This document shows positions 1 to 12,160 of a stretch of 64,000 nt of DNA, in pieces. The notes under the pieces were generated by a model. The model did not search any database, was not told where the DNA came from, and saw only the letters and a program-made list of their open reading frames with translations. Origin of the DNA: Nepenthes gracilis (Eukaryota; Streptophyta; Magnoliopsida; Caryophyllales; Nepenthaceae); NCBI GenBank assembly GCA_033239525.1, contig BSYO01000004.1, forward strand, positions 14,918,037-14,982,036, written 5' to 3'. How positions within the stretch are numbered: the stretch's first letter is position 1; the number at the start of each line of letters is the position of its first letter. Both the position numbers and the translations under genes were made by a program.

Positions 1-543
1 ACTAAACCAATTAGGTGCAACACAGGATCACAGATGCCATTTAGGACCCACGTACCTTTAATCATAATAAGTATAGCGGAAGTTATTATAACACTTGCGG
101 AAGCATTCATATTCATTCCAAAATATTCATTTCCAAGTACATAGCCAAAAACGTTTAACCATAGAAGTCCATCAAGTCATTACAATAATATTTCTCCAAA
201 ATAAGCTTCCGAGGTCTTTAATCCTTCAGACAAGTCCTAGTCACTCCAACTCGTTAGGCACAAGTTCTAAGCTTCATCTGTAGGGGGAAAACATAAAACA
301 GTGAGCCGAGGCCAAGCAAGGTACATGCATATGAGTAGTACAACGATGATGCAGAACGGTCATGTAACTGTGCATAAATAGAACGGTTAATCAGGATGCA
401 GTCTAAGAAAAATAGAGAAAATATACCTTGATAGTACTATAATTCAGAAAACGATAATCGGTACAGTAAACGGTAAACAGTAACATGACATATCGGTAGT
501 CGGTACGATAAACGGTGAATAGAACATATCCTATCGGTAACAG

Positions 544-672
544 TATTTCATATTCAATAATCGGTACTTCATATTTGGTAATCAATACTTCATATTCGAT
601 AATCGATACTTCATATTCGGTAATCGATACTTCATATTCGGTCATTGATACTTCATATTCGGTAATCGGTAC
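544..672. repeat. Short tandem repeat, about 22 bp unit
   Basis: About five to six degenerate copies of a unit containing TTCATATTCGGTAATCGATA, inside the Tekay-like LTR. The flanking 430-540 and 673-720 stretches hold looser CGGTA-rich versions of the same word. Confidence 0.7.
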
Positions 673-820
673 GGTAACATAACATATCAGTAAAACAGTA
701 AACGGTACTTCATATAATATCGGTACAAACCCTGCCAGTATACCCTACTAGCCGAGGGGGCGAATAATCGAGGATAGATTGTGTTCACTCGACACAATCT
801 AAGGCCGGTAACTGTCATGT

Positions 821-1113
821 GGGTATCCCATCTCACGGGATCGGTACGGTATGCCACCCGAAGGTAGGCCGGTAATGGTATCCCTCACGGGATCGGTACG
901 GTATGCCACCCGAAGGTAGGCCGGTAACAGAAGTATCCCATCTCGAGGGATCAGAACCGAGTGCCACCCAAAGGTAGGCCAGTAACAGAAGCATCCCATC
1001 TCGAGGGATCAGAACAGAGTGCCACCTGAAGGTAGGCCGGTAACAGAAGTATCCCATCTCGAGGGATCGGTACGGTATGCCACCCGAAGGTAGGCCGGTA
1101 ACGGTATTTCCCT
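821..1113. repeat. Tandem repeat, about 58 bp unit, five copies
   Basis: The words GCCACCCGAAGGTAGGCCGG and ATCCCATCTCGAGGGATC recur; the GCCACC core starts at 853, 905, 963, 1021 and 1079, so the spacing is 52 and then 58. Copies differ by a few bases. The array lies inside the LTR and is not coding. Confidence 0.85.
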
Positions 1114-1264
1114 CTGTCCATAATGCCCCGAGGGCATGGCGGACCACAAATAACTCCATGGACAGAGTTATCCTCGATTACCACCGAAAAGTCCTAAGGC
1201 ATGCCGGAGAACCTATCTAGCCTGTAGTCAGTCCCAGGTCTTAAAATAACATGAACACTTCTCT

Positions 1265-2520
1265 TCTTGAAAGCCATTTTCAGTAAGCCGTAGTTTATTT
1301 TCTGTACGAATTCGGAGTTCAATTTTCAATGCAAGCCGGAGTTCATTTTCACATTAAGGACGGAGCTCTTTTTCATGTGCAAAACCGGAGTTCATTTTTC
1401 ATACCAGCCGGAGTTACTCTTTTGGCAGAAACAGGAGTTCAAAAGCCGAAGTTGATTTCACGTTAAGGACGGAGCTCTTTTTCATGTTAAAAGCCAAAGT
1501 TCATTTTCTTTTTTCTTTAACAACGGAACTCTTTTTCAAAAGCCGGAGCCCAAAGCCGAAGTTCATTTTTCATTAAAGACGGAACTCTTTTCAAAAGCCG
1601 GAGTTACTTCTTTATTAGAGACGGAGCTCCTTTCGTGTACGAAACCGGAGTTCATTTTACCTTTAAAAGCCGGAGTTCTTTTCTTAAAAGACGGAGTGCT
1701 TTTTCTGAAAAGCCGGAGCTCATTACAATCCGAAGTTCATTTTTTTCTCAAAGGACGGAGTACTTTTAAGAGTCGAATTCTCATAAAGCCGGAGTTCTTT
1801 TAACAACAAAAGCCAGGGTTCTTTTTATTAACAAAGGTCGGAGTTCTTTTTATTAACAAAAGCCGGAGTTCTTTTAACAACAAAAGCCAGGGTTCTTTTT
1901 ATTAACAAAGGTCGGAGTTCTTTTTATTAACAAAAGCCGGAGTTCTTTTTATCAACAAAGCAGGAGTTGTTTTTTATCAACAAAGCAGGAGTTCTTTTTA
2001 TCAACAAGGCCGGAGTTCCTTTTTATCTACAAAAAGGACGGAGTTTCTTTTTAACAACAAAAGGACGGAGTTCATTTTCTTATACAAACCGGAGCTCTTT
2101 TTCTTTATTACGGACAAAGTTCATTTTACCTTACAAGCCGGACTTCTTTTTGGACGGAGTGCCTTTTGGACAGAGTACCTTTCTTAAAGGACGGAGCTCT
2201 TTTGGACGGAGTACTTTTCAGACGAATTACTTTTCTTAAGGGACGGAGTTCTTTTAAACAACAAAGGACAGAGCTCATTTTCATTATTCAGACGGAGCTC
2301 TTTTTCCTTCGACCCAGACGGAGTTCATTAAAAGCCGGACTTCTTTTCCTTCTTAAAAACCAGAGTTCTTTCTTTCATAAAAGTTAGAGTTCTTTTTAAC
2401 AACAAAGGAAGGAGTTCATTTTACAGTAGGGGCCTGAGTTCATTTTACATTACAGGAGCCGGAGCTCATTTTACACAACGGGCCAGAGTTCGTTTTACCG
2501 TATAGGAGGTGGATATTTAA
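1265..2520. repeat. Degenerate CCGGAGTTC / GACGGAGT array
   Basis: About 1.25 kb in which GCCGGAGTTC or GACGGAGTnC is followed by a T-rich run every 25 to 35 bases. Some stretches are recent local duplications: the segment near 1800-1860 recurs at 1860-1925. The same words recur in the LTRs at 15036 and 22303 and, in the other orientation, in the LINE at 9.6-10.0 kb. Confidence 0.8.
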
Positions 2521-2931
2521 TGCAGTAAAGTAGGAACTCGAAACAGAGTATACTTCAATATTCTCAATATGAACTTAAAAGCAGAGCAGAGCACACTTGC
2601 AATATTCTTAAATTATCACTTTAAAAGCAGGCGTCGATATAACTTGCAGTAAAACATGGATTTAGAAACGAGGCAGAAAGCACTTGCAATATTCTCAAAT
2701 CATCAATTTAAAAACAAAATGTGTAACTTGCAATGAAGCATGAGTTTAGAAACAGGAGAGAGAATATACTTGTAATGAACTTAAAAATGGCGTCCGAGGT
2801 AACTTGCCTGACGGGCTGACTCAATTTTCCTTCCCTTCTTTCCTGACAGTTGGTTTCTCCTTGGCGCCCTCCTTCACTCCCTCCTTACTGCTTGCGTTTT
2901 GCCTTTTTGCCAAACGCAGCCACCCGACGAT

Positions 2932-2944
2932 GGGTTTATATAGA
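2932..2944 (-). promoter_or_regulatory. Putative LTR TATA box
   Basis: On the minus strand the sequence reads TCTATATAAACCC. It lies between the GTCAAC block and the CCGGAGTTC array, the same relative place as the TATA box of the complete Tekay LTRs. Its function is inferred from position and sequence only. Confidence 0.5.
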
Positions 2945-3355
2945 AGAGGGGTTTGGTGGGGTAAGTGGGGTAGGTGACTTACTTTGGTACTTGTTTTGAG
3001 ATGGTAGGTGGACTAACTAGATTAGTTTACCCACTCCATTTGGTCGCCGCCTAGTTAGATTCTAACTAAATCCCACAGTTTATTCTTTGTTTATCCGGTC
3101 AACTCTTTGGTCAATATTTCTGATAGTGCCGGTCTCAATTTTTGTAACCTTTCAAGAAATCCGGTCAACTCTCCAAATCCGGTCAACTTCTTATCATTCA
3201 CTCCGTCCATCACTTTCTCGTCAACTTCGGATTTATTTTTCTTCATCGACTCCGGATTTCTTCTCCTCAAATTCTACTCCGGTCTTCAAGGACACTTCGG
3301 CCTTATTTCAACAATGCACTCCGGCTTCAAAGCCACTTCGTCCTCCTCATGCTTT

Positions 3356-3543
3356 CCGGTCAACACGCGTTGACCGGATTATGCCTGCCTTCATACTTTT
3401 CCGGTCAACATGCGTTGACCGGCTTTTTCCTTCTCCTCAACATGCCTTGACCGGAGTATCTTCGAATCCGGTCAACTTTTACTAAGTCCGGTCAACTTCT
3501 TTTCATCCTTTTCCCAACTTTTCGGTCAACATGAGTTGACCGG
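3356..3543. promoter_or_regulatory. Cluster of inverted W-box pairs (GGTCAAC...GTTGACC)
   Basis: Three inverted repeats with arms GGTCAAC and GTTGACC and a 4-base spacer lie at 3356-3377, 3401-3422 and 3523-3543. The first two have full nine-base CCGGTCAAC/GTTGACCGG arms. Single GGTCAAC words also occur at about 3098, 3170, 3180, 3470 and 3490. TTGACC/T is the W-box recognised by WRKY factors; binding here is inference. Confidence 0.6.
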
Positions 3544-3626
3544 GCAACCCTCAATTTTCCTGGATCCCTTGATCACTTTGGCTCGATAATCGAGATTTTC
3601 TATGTTTTAGAATCTGGGTCGTCACA

Positions 3627-6095
3627 AACCTTAATGTTGAAAGATTTGTCATTTTAGTTCTTTACTAAATTTGGGCTTCCACCACTTATCTTAAACTCAT
3701 TTCTGGGAGTTAAGAAAATCCAATTACTTTTTTATGAAAGCAAAAAATGACAATAACTATTCAGGCATCTAACCTAAGATTTAGTTAGTTGAAGAAAATG
3801 TACAATGCCACGATATATCTAATGAAATTGATATGGAGTTTGGTGACTAAAATCTCTAAGGTTTTTATTATTTCTACAAATTTCTTCACAAAAGGAATAC
3901 AAAGGTTGTCCTTCAAATAAGTCTCATAAATGGCAATAAAACCACCTCTAGGTGAGCAAGCTCTCTCATTAAACAAAGATACTTGAAAGGGAATGGCATA
4001 AGAAACACTATAATGATCATAGATATTTAGTGCATTGTCCATGGTAAGGTAAGTAACGATGTCAAAAACATTTCTTTAAGACACTTTGGGGAGCCATGAG
4101 GAATTGACAATTGGATAATTAGAGAAATCAAGAAGCTAGTGCTTTGATGCAAAGTGAAAAAGAATACACTATTAGGGTATAAAGAGAAGAGCAAAATAAA
4201 TTAAAATTTGAAAAATATAACTGAAGTTAGAAATGATGCATTTCAAATGGCAATATTGATCTAGACAACATGTTGCTTAAGTGATGACATTTCTTCTTAC
4301 CTTCTCTCAAACCCAAATCATTGTATATTGAAATGATTCAAAGATGACATAATTTTTAAGTTGCTTGTCATTGTGTTAATGGCACTACAAATGAGTCACT
4401 TTTATTATAAAAGTAATCATGGCTCTGATGTCCTTAAACAAATTAAAGAAATTGTATTCTGAAAGTTTGATTTACATTATAGAATAAATTCATTAACCTT
4501 GGTAGTCTAAAGTTGTAAGTATTTAGTTAATGATACTGATTTGTTAAAAGGACGAATTGTCAGAAAATCAAACTTTTAAGAGTCTAAATCGTTAGAAGAC
4601 AAAGTGGCTAGAATGACGAATGGATAAATCTCAACCAAACTGGAACCTAATAAATGATGAGGTATTGAGGCCAATAACTAAAAAAATTTTTCATCCAATA
4701 GTTTTATTAATCTAAATTTTTGATGACTTATAATCCCACGTAAATAAATACAAGTTCAATGAAAGAAACAGATTAAGAATTGCAACCCGGATGCAAGAAA
4801 AAAAAATTTTCTTTATTTCATATATACACTTATGTATAAGGTATATCCTTACAAGGTAAATATTAAAGTCATTCAGACTAAAAGAAAGAAAAGGAAAAAA
4901 AAGGGGTGATCCAGCTATTAGAAGAAGATGAAAAGCAAGAATACCACAAAGGTTCATCTCCCTCTCAAATTTAAAATCCAGTCAATAAGCTCTAACTAGT
5001 TAATATGAAATTCCAATGACTATGTCACAATATAAAAGTCGTGAGATATTAAACCAACTAATTCTCTTGAAGAAGCTGTAAAATATAGATTCCCTATAAT
5101 AGATGGTGAGGGTTATTAGTTATAGCCACTTGAAAGAAAAAGCACTCTGATTTAGGATATTACAAAAAAGAAAAAAAACAAAATAGTTTTTCATATAAAA
5201 AAGGATAACCGAGATAGATTTTATAAACATATTTTGAAAAATATGAAAGTACCAAGGAGAGCTTTCTCTTCGGATTTATCCAACAAAGTTCCATCAGATG
5301 TTGAGATTTAGGATTTGGTTAAATACGAATGAGAGTAGCTCCTTTTATAAAAAAAAAAGAAATGGTGACAAAATATGGCATTTTGAAGTAAAGAGAAGTA
5401 GTCAAATAATTAAAAAAATCTTAATTAATAAAGTAGGAAATTAGGCTCTAATTGACAATATCAATTAGTAATCAATGTACATTAATTAAGATTCTGTTGA
5501 GAAGGAGCATTTGGATGTCATTCAATGCACACCACCCGAATTTTCATTCTAATATACTTGAAAATTGAATTCAACCTTTGAGTATATGAACTGGTGTTGG
5601 GTACCACCCAAAATGAGATTAGGTTGACTCATTACTATATGTGGCCTATAAGCCATAAACCCATGGAGGAATATGAATCAATCAAATTATTAGGTTTGAA
5701 ATAGAAAAGAATTTGACTAAACTATCAGATATTCAATTAGCCGAACTACAAGTAATAAACAAATTGATGTACCGAATGACCACTCAGTTAATAAACTTGA
5801 ATGGTTATATAAAATAAGGGATGAGCGATTGAATCAAGTGAATAGTTAATATACCCAAATGGCAGACATTAGATCTAGAGTTTATGTAGTGGTTGAACTA
5901 TTCAATTCTTAACTAATATAACTCTTCAATTAATACGCAATTGTACATCTTTATGATAAATATATTGATTGATAATAAGGTTATAAATATACTTATTTTT
6001 TTCGAATATGGTGATCAAATCCGAATCACTTATAAAAATAGTAAATACAAAGCTTTGATCGTTTATATACTCACAAATTTCAGAAATCACGGAGC
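3627..6095. other. AT-rich intergenic stretch
   Basis: Very AT-rich, with no intact gene seen. The only recognisable piece is the relic at 3785-4042. The rest shows no repeat family that I can match within the window. Confidence 0.6.
3785..4042 (-). pseudogene. Relic of a gypsy-type accessory-ORF domain (PF04195-like)
   Basis: An 85-codon open stretch has the pattern ERACSPRGGFIAIYETYLKD followed by a hydrophobic segment with spaced leucine and isoleucine. This resembles the plant domain described as putative gypsy-type transposon (PF04195), which also appears better preserved at 25716-26066. Only this part is left and no further exon or LTR was found beside it. The match is by pattern recognition, so it is tentative. 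Confidence 0.4.
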
Positions 6096-6100
6096 CAAAT
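6096..6100. repeat. Target-site duplication CAAAT, left copy
   Basis: CAAAT directly precedes the LTR start TGTAATATCC at 6101 and is repeated at 13617-13621, right after the 3' LTR end. Confidence 0.8.
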
Positions 6101-6310
6101 TGTAATATCCCAAATATTTTTTATTCGATTTAATTTAGATTTATTTATTTATGGGTAATTTAGGTGTGATAAAAAATTAAATTGATTAAATATTATAAAA
6201 ATTTTGGAGAATATTTAGAATTGTTGAGCCGGCGCCCGAAATGCGCCCGTGTATCGATTCGAGTTTTAAAATTTAAAGAAAAATGAATAAATGTATATAT
6301 ATATATATTG

Positions 6311-6368
<58 letters not shown>

Positions 6369-7733
6369 CAACGATGAGAATATAGAAGCAGAGAGGTAAA
6401 AAAAAACTAGAGAAGAAAGCTGGAGGGCTCGGGGAAGAAGGGTTTTGCGGTGGAGAGAGAAGGGCTTCACTGCCAGCGATGGTGACCGCGCCAGAGGCAG
6501 CAGCAACCATGGTGGACGGTGGGAGCGGCAGCAGCTCGCAGGCATCACGAAGGCACTGGAGGAGGTGTAGTGGCCACGCGTGGAGAGAGAATCACACAAA
6601 GGAGAAGATGAGGAAACGAGGTCCTTAAGTCCGATTCCGACTTCGAGTTAGTTGAAAAAGTTGTAAATCGAGTCGAGGCAAGTATACCCTAACCATTTAT
6701 TTTTGTTTTTACTGATTTTAGTTTACTCAAAAATATCTCTCTTTTGAAGTTTGTATATAATACCCCTTATTTTTCATTTTTTATGATATTATGAATAAAT
6801 GCATGATTATTCATAGGTATTATGAACGGTGCGGTCATTTTCAATGTAAATATTGCGTATCACGTCCAAATACCCTTCTGGATACTGTTTATCACTGTTC
6901 ATACAAGCCCTAACATGGAAAATATGAAAAATAAATATGGAGAAAAATAAAAGAGAGATATGGGTATATTATATTGTGAAGTCCTTAAGCTAATGGATGT
7001 ATTAATTCTATTATTGTTAAAGTTAGACTATGAAATGTTACTAAAGACTGATTTAAGGATTAAAAGATTGAAGGAAATGGCTTCAAGTATTATTGATTAT
7101 TATAGTTAAGGTACCTTGCTGAGCTTCTTGCTCACCCATCTGTTGTTTACTCCCCCCCCCCCCAAATAACCCTGATGAGCTAATTCCTAACGAAAAGGAG
7201 TGAAGATAAAGATTATCTGCAAGAAAAGTTGTTGATTTTTGAAGACTAGTGTTTAGTAGCTATGTTAATGTTTGTGTATGTACGATTCATATTTTGACTA
7301 AATATTGTAAACCTACGATATGATATGGATGTATATGATACTGTAGACATTGCTATGCTTTTGCAGGTATGTTTTTGGGTTATGCAGGTTAGACCGCATA
7401 TTTCATAATCCAATATAGTAGCTAAGACTACTGTATTGGATTTGGTTACTTTGAAGGAATGATGATTGTTCTTTACGCAGGTGTAGTGATATGTTTTTTT
7501 ATGTTTGTGGATGTACTGAGAATGTGAAAAGGTTAAAATTTTATGTTTTTGATATTTGACTATTATGTACAGGTTATTATTGATAGGATATATTTTTGAT
7601 TTTTGTCTAGAAGTAAAGGAAACTTTGTCAAAATTTCTGTAGATTTTATGTTTTAATTATTAGGGTGTTTGTATTTGATTAAGTAAGAGCGATTAACGGA
7701 GGGTCTCTTAAGGATAGGACCCATTCTGTTACA
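6101..7733 (+). repeat. 5' LTR of the non-autonomous Tekay-like element
   Basis: Starts TGTAATATCCC and ends TGTTACA. It contains a (TAA)n microsatellite at about 6317-6365, a purine-rich leader (about 6375-6430), the stem-loop TGAGC-TTCTT-GCTCA at 7120-7134 and a run of C at 7151-7163. It aligns along its whole length to the split 3' LTR. Confidence 0.85.
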
Positions 7734-9165
7734 AATAGTATCAGAAAAAAGAGATGCCTTAGATTTTCATCTGAATTGTATGCGGAAGCTTAAAAATGAT
7801 TAAGATTGAATGATTAAGTTATTTCACTCATAAGTTAAAACGAACTGATGAAGTTCTTACTTTGAGGAGATTATAGGTGTTATCTCATGATTTTGGAAGT
7901 TTGAGAAGATGAATCAGAAAGGAGGAAAACTTAGGATTATGTTTTCTATATCGTGTAGCTAGATCTTCTCGGAGTAAAGAGGAGTCCATAGCTAACGTTA
8001 CTCCACCAAAGGTCAAAGAAAGTAATTAAAGTCTCCGTATGAAGAAGCTGCGGATATTGTCTTGGAGAAAGTTTTAAGAATCAAATAGTGGCGTCACTAA
8101 GGAAAGATGATCTTATGGTCTTAGGACTATTTATGGATGATGTCTTTGAAGATAACGGACCCTAGTACTAATGAATAATATCGTGGTAATAGAATGTTGT
8201 ATTCCAAATTGGGAGATAGAATCATATTCAAAATATTGGAGTTATAAAATATTGCATTAAGAAATGCTCATGATGGCGTTTTAGGATAATTAGATCAATT
8301 CGTTCATTATAAATTATTGAGAATATGATTGGAGTTAATCGGTAGGCTCATCAGTATGACAGCAAGATCTTGAGGTTGTTAATAATTAAGTCTTGAGATT
8401 TGGGTGACAAGCTAAAAATGATATCGAATTCTTTAGAGACTGTTATAATTGTGGTTTCAAATCTTGTGATAATTTAAGGATATATATAACATGGAAAATG
8501 TAGATGTTAGTTCAAGGACATACCAACGAAAGAATAAGAATGTAAAGTGTTTTGCCCATGAGGTTAAATTGTAATTTGAGGTTTATGTCGATTCTCAACT
8601 AAGTTTGATTAGAGAAATTTGGATAATAAGTTAAATTAGAATGATGGATAAGTGTAGCCGTATGACTTATAACTAACTAATTGATCAGAGTTGCATAGTG
8701 GAAGTGTTGTGGGCCCATGGCCTAGAAATTCTAGAATCAGATTAAGATTCCCTGTGATCGATCTTTCTCGACGCCTAGAATGATGTGAAGTAGGAGTTCA
8801 TTGGTTCGTTCGAGAAATTGAATTAAATTAGAGATTAGCCAATATAATTTGGGTTGCCTCAGTTTAGAGGATTGCCATGAAGTCTTCTATGATTTAAAGA
8901 TTAAGAGAATAAGTACGTAATCGAGTTAAGCTACAGTTAGAGATCAGAAATTTATTTTATGATAAGATTCTAACTTAGAATTGGATAGGAAGTATGGGAT
9001 ATTGGGAGATAGGATAATCCTTTTGCATATGGCCCCATGGGATGAGTCTGTAATCATGGATGTGACATAGAATCGTGAAGAAGAATTCTGGAAGGAATTT
9101 TCCCTAATTGTAAATCTTGAGGTATGTTAAATTTTGAGGATGAAATTTTTATAAGTGGAGAAGAA
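7734..9165 (+). other. Non-coding interior of the non-autonomous element
   Basis: Stops occur in all frames and no protease, RT or integrase motif could be recognised. The segment begins with a degraded tRNA-Met-type primer-binding site (about 7736) and ends with a polypurine tract (9151-9165). It may be a heavily decayed or deleted gag-pol. Confidence 0.6.
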
Positions 9166-9597
9166 TGTAATATCCAAAATATTTTTTATTTGGTTTAATT
9201 TAGATTTATTTATTTTTGGGTAATTTGGGTGTGATAAAAAAATTAAATTAATTAAATATTATAAAAATTTTGGAAAATATTTGGAAATATTGGGTCGGCA
9301 ACCAAAGTGCACCCGTGTATCGATTTAGGTTTTGAAATTTAAAGAAAAATGAATAAATGTATATATATATATATATATTATGTAATAATAATAATTTTTT
9401 TTTGTTAAGTAATTGATTGCATTAAAATTTAAATAAAATGTACAATCAGCTATGTTCTTTACTAAGTGTTTTGCCGACTTGGATAAAAAAAACATAGAAA
9501 CAGGGAGTCCCCTAAACCATGATGAAAGTCGTTAATAACAAGATTACAATATCGAAAACGGCTTTGGAATCGTAAAACCAGCTCAGCCTTGACAAAA

Positions 9598-9990
9598 AGA
9601 CCACTCCGGATAAAAGAACAAAGCCACTCCGGATAAAAGAACAAAGCCACTCCGTCCATTAAAAAAACAGACTCCAGATTCGTCAAATACAAGGCAACTC
9701 CGGCCTTTAAGAGGACAAAAAGGCAATCCGGATATAAGAACAAATGCACTCCGGACAAATGCACTTCGGATAAAAGAACAAAGCCACTCCGTCCATGAAA
9801 AACGGACTCCGGATACGTCAAACACATGGCCACTCCGCCATTATCAATCATAAAGCACTCCGGACACCGGATTCATCTAATGCAAGGCCACTCCAGCCTT
9901 TTAGCAAACAAAAAGTACTACAGACTCCGGAATCATCAAATGCATGGCCACTCCGGCCTTTTATCGAACATAAAGCACACCGGCCTCCAT
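9598..9990 (-). repeat. CCGGAGTGG-type repeats in the LINE 3' region
   Basis: On the plus strand, words such as CCACTCCGG, GACTCCGGA and CACTCCGTCC recur every 20 to 40 bases with runs like AAAAGAACAAAG between them. Read on the minus strand these are CCGGAGTGG and GGACGGAGT, the words of the Tekay LTR arrays. Isolated copies continue to about 10170. Confidence 0.7.
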
Positions 9991-10322
9991 GATGCCTTTT
10001 TTTTTTTTTTGGAAACCACTCTGAATTAACCACATTTAGAGCTAGATTCCAAACCGGGAGCGAGAGAGGGAGGAAACTGGAATGCACGAATGCCAAGTCA
10101 GCAAATCGGTTTCCAATCCGGCACACAAGCATGTGCAGTCCGGAGAAATCCACCAATCCGGACTAAATGCACACGACAGCAAAAGCCCACTCCAACCTCT
10201 TCACCAAACCAGGCTAGGGAATAACCCATTACCAAATTGTCTGATAATACAATGCCACTTTGGCCATAAGGGTGCGCAAGACCACGCCGGCCTTAACACC
10301 CATCCAGAACTACCACAGCAAA

Positions 10323-12160
10323 TCACTTAGATTTACAGGGCTTTAACCTACTTCGAGAATTATTTTTAGCCCGATCAAGGCTTCCATTGGAGCTTGAAGA
10401 AAATGGCTCTCCAAAGTTTGAAGCAACCAGGGAGTATTTTTTTGAAATGCGAGAGATAGAACTGGGCGTGTGATCTGGATCGATAACAGATGCAGGCACC
10501 ATCTCCGAAGTCATTCCATCAGAAGGAGGAAACGATAGGTCATTGTTCTCAATATCTGCACCAGGATTGTGCAGAATATCAGTCGAAGACAATGCATCGT
10601 CAAGAGGAGCCACTCCGAGGGCTTCTCTAGGAGGAGCAAAAGGGGAAGAAGCCAATTTGGGGCCATCATCCATTGGGACGCCCTCAGAAGCCAAGTTTCC
10701 TAGATTGGATCTACGAAACTTAATTGGATGACAAATAGCATTGCAAGGAGCCAACATCCTGCGGTGAGTAGCACGACTGGGAGCCTTGGCTGACAAGATC
10801 TCAAGAGGAGCAAACCGCACAACCTTTAAAGACGGAGCCTGATCCAGTGCCTTAAAGGGGGACGCATCAAAAGACTGTTCAACTGAGTTGTCATTAGGAT
10901 ACACATCAACAGCTGGAGGAGGGATACCAAGCCCACAATTTAGCAAACCAGCATAGGAGACAGGAGGCACATTTGACTCCAAACGGCCAGAGAGCTGGTG
11001 GGGGTGCAATTCTGCACCCGAAACAACTGGCGAAGATCTCTCAATGCAAGGCTCATGAGGTTTCACAGAACCTATACTACCAGAAGCACTATCAAACCCT
11101 GATTCAGGCACAGCAGGTTTTGAACAAGCCCTGGGAACAGGGTGTTCCAAATTTAAGGCACTGTTACCCATGGCATTCGACACAGGCACTTCCAATTGGA
11201 TACCTTCATCCACAGGGTGATTTAAGGCCTTCTTGGGCTGACATTTTGATTCAATATGACCAATCAACTGGCAGCGGGCACAGCGAGTAGGCTTCCAACT
11301 GTACTCCACACTCACCATTGAAATGGATTGAGAGTGGGGGCACGATTGAACAGCGATACAATTAGGAAAAAGACCGTCAATACCAACCTCAACGCAGATC
11401 TTGGCGTAGGAAACATTCTCCATTCGGGCTGTCCTGGGATCAAGATGCAAAGGTGTCCCAATGGCACTTGCAACCCAACTAAGCCCGACATGAGTCCATA
11501 ACTCAATTGGCAGGTTTGATAATTTGATCCAAATGGGGAACCGCTTGTGTTCCTCCTTTGTCAATGCTAAGCCTGGAGACCACCGTTTGAGGAAGATTGC
11601 TTTTCCAGAGAAAAGCAATGGACCTGCCCGAAGGCATTTCTCCATCATCTCCAAGGATGGGAAATGAAAGAAGAAAAAACCAGCTTCATTACTGGCGATG
11701 TGTTTGAGCCCGAAGCGGGCTCAAATTTTCCTTGCAACGGCCTTAATAGCCATGAAATGGGGCGGAGAGTCAAGAAAATGACCAACCAAGGTGAATCCCT
11801 AGAGCAGATTACCTTGTTCGATAACTTCAGGCGGGGGGGATAAGGTGCCGTTGGAGCTCCCAGAATCCTGGTGTGGGAAGAAAGACAACTCAGAGCACAG
11901 TCCATCGCCATCCTTCTTGACGACACCAGCCCAAGAATGGGGGAGAACAGAGCCACTCTCAGCGCTGCTACAAGCAAGCTTTAGTTTCGAAAGCTTTAAA
12001 AAGGATGCATCAGGGGCTGGAACCACGGCAGCCTCGATTCTTTTCAATGGTGGACTCAGAGAAGGGGATTGAACTAGGGATTTGGAGACGAAGGCCGCTG
12101 GAGGGGAAGACGGAAGGAGAACAAGGGGGTGGCATCCAGAGGAGGATCGGGGGGCCCCCT
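10323..12160 (-). pseudogene. LINE ORF1-like protein: DUF4283 domain plus CCHC zinc knuckle
   Basis: A single minus-strand frame runs from a stop at about 12161 to the terminator at 10323, broken by two in-frame stops: TAG at 11799-11801 and TGA at 11721-11723. No ATG is evident near its start; the first open part begins in a proline- and serine-rich stretch. The middle has the DUF4283 pattern, with FLKRWSPGLAL and a following PIWIKLSNLPIELW. Next comes a CCHC knuckle, CARCQLIGHIESKC, then a long low-complexity tail of about 270 residues. This arrangement is typical of plant LINE ORF1 RNA-binding proteins. The last 443 codons are uninterrupted. The two stops make it a pseudogene. Confidence 0.75.

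Larger units (their letters stand above)
1..3626 (-). mobile_element. LTR of a Tekay-like Ty3/Gypsy element (left edge cut by window)
   Basis: On the minus strand it begins TGTGACGACCC at 3626, the same kind of end as the complete Tekay LTRs elsewhere in this window. Read in that direction the order is: GTCAAC-rich block (3090-3543), TATA box (about 2938), array of CCGGAGTTC-type words (1265-2520), 58-bp tandem repeats (821-1113), 22-bp repeats (544-672), a TGAGC/GCTCA-type block (301-328) and a CTTCCGCT word near 75. This is the order seen in the LTRs at 15036 and 22303, so the other LTR end should lie only about 100 bases outside the window, giving an LTR of about 3.7 kb. No polypurine tract or coding sequence follows position 3626, so this is either the 5' LTR of an element lying to the left or a solo LTR. 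Confidence 0.75.

Noticed and set aside
821..1113. Regular repeats resembling a CRISPR array
   Set aside because: Contiguous tandem 58-bp units without unique spacers, in plant nuclear LTR DNA.
3087..3485. 132-codon plus-strand frame rich in Ser, Arg and Thr
   Set aside because: It translates the GGTCAAC repeat block of the LTR; no homology and no start context.
6193..6599. Minus-strand open frames with long Ile or Leu runs
   Set aside because: They are readings of the (TAA)n microsatellite and flanks inside the LTR; the same frames recur in the second LTR at 12211-12548.
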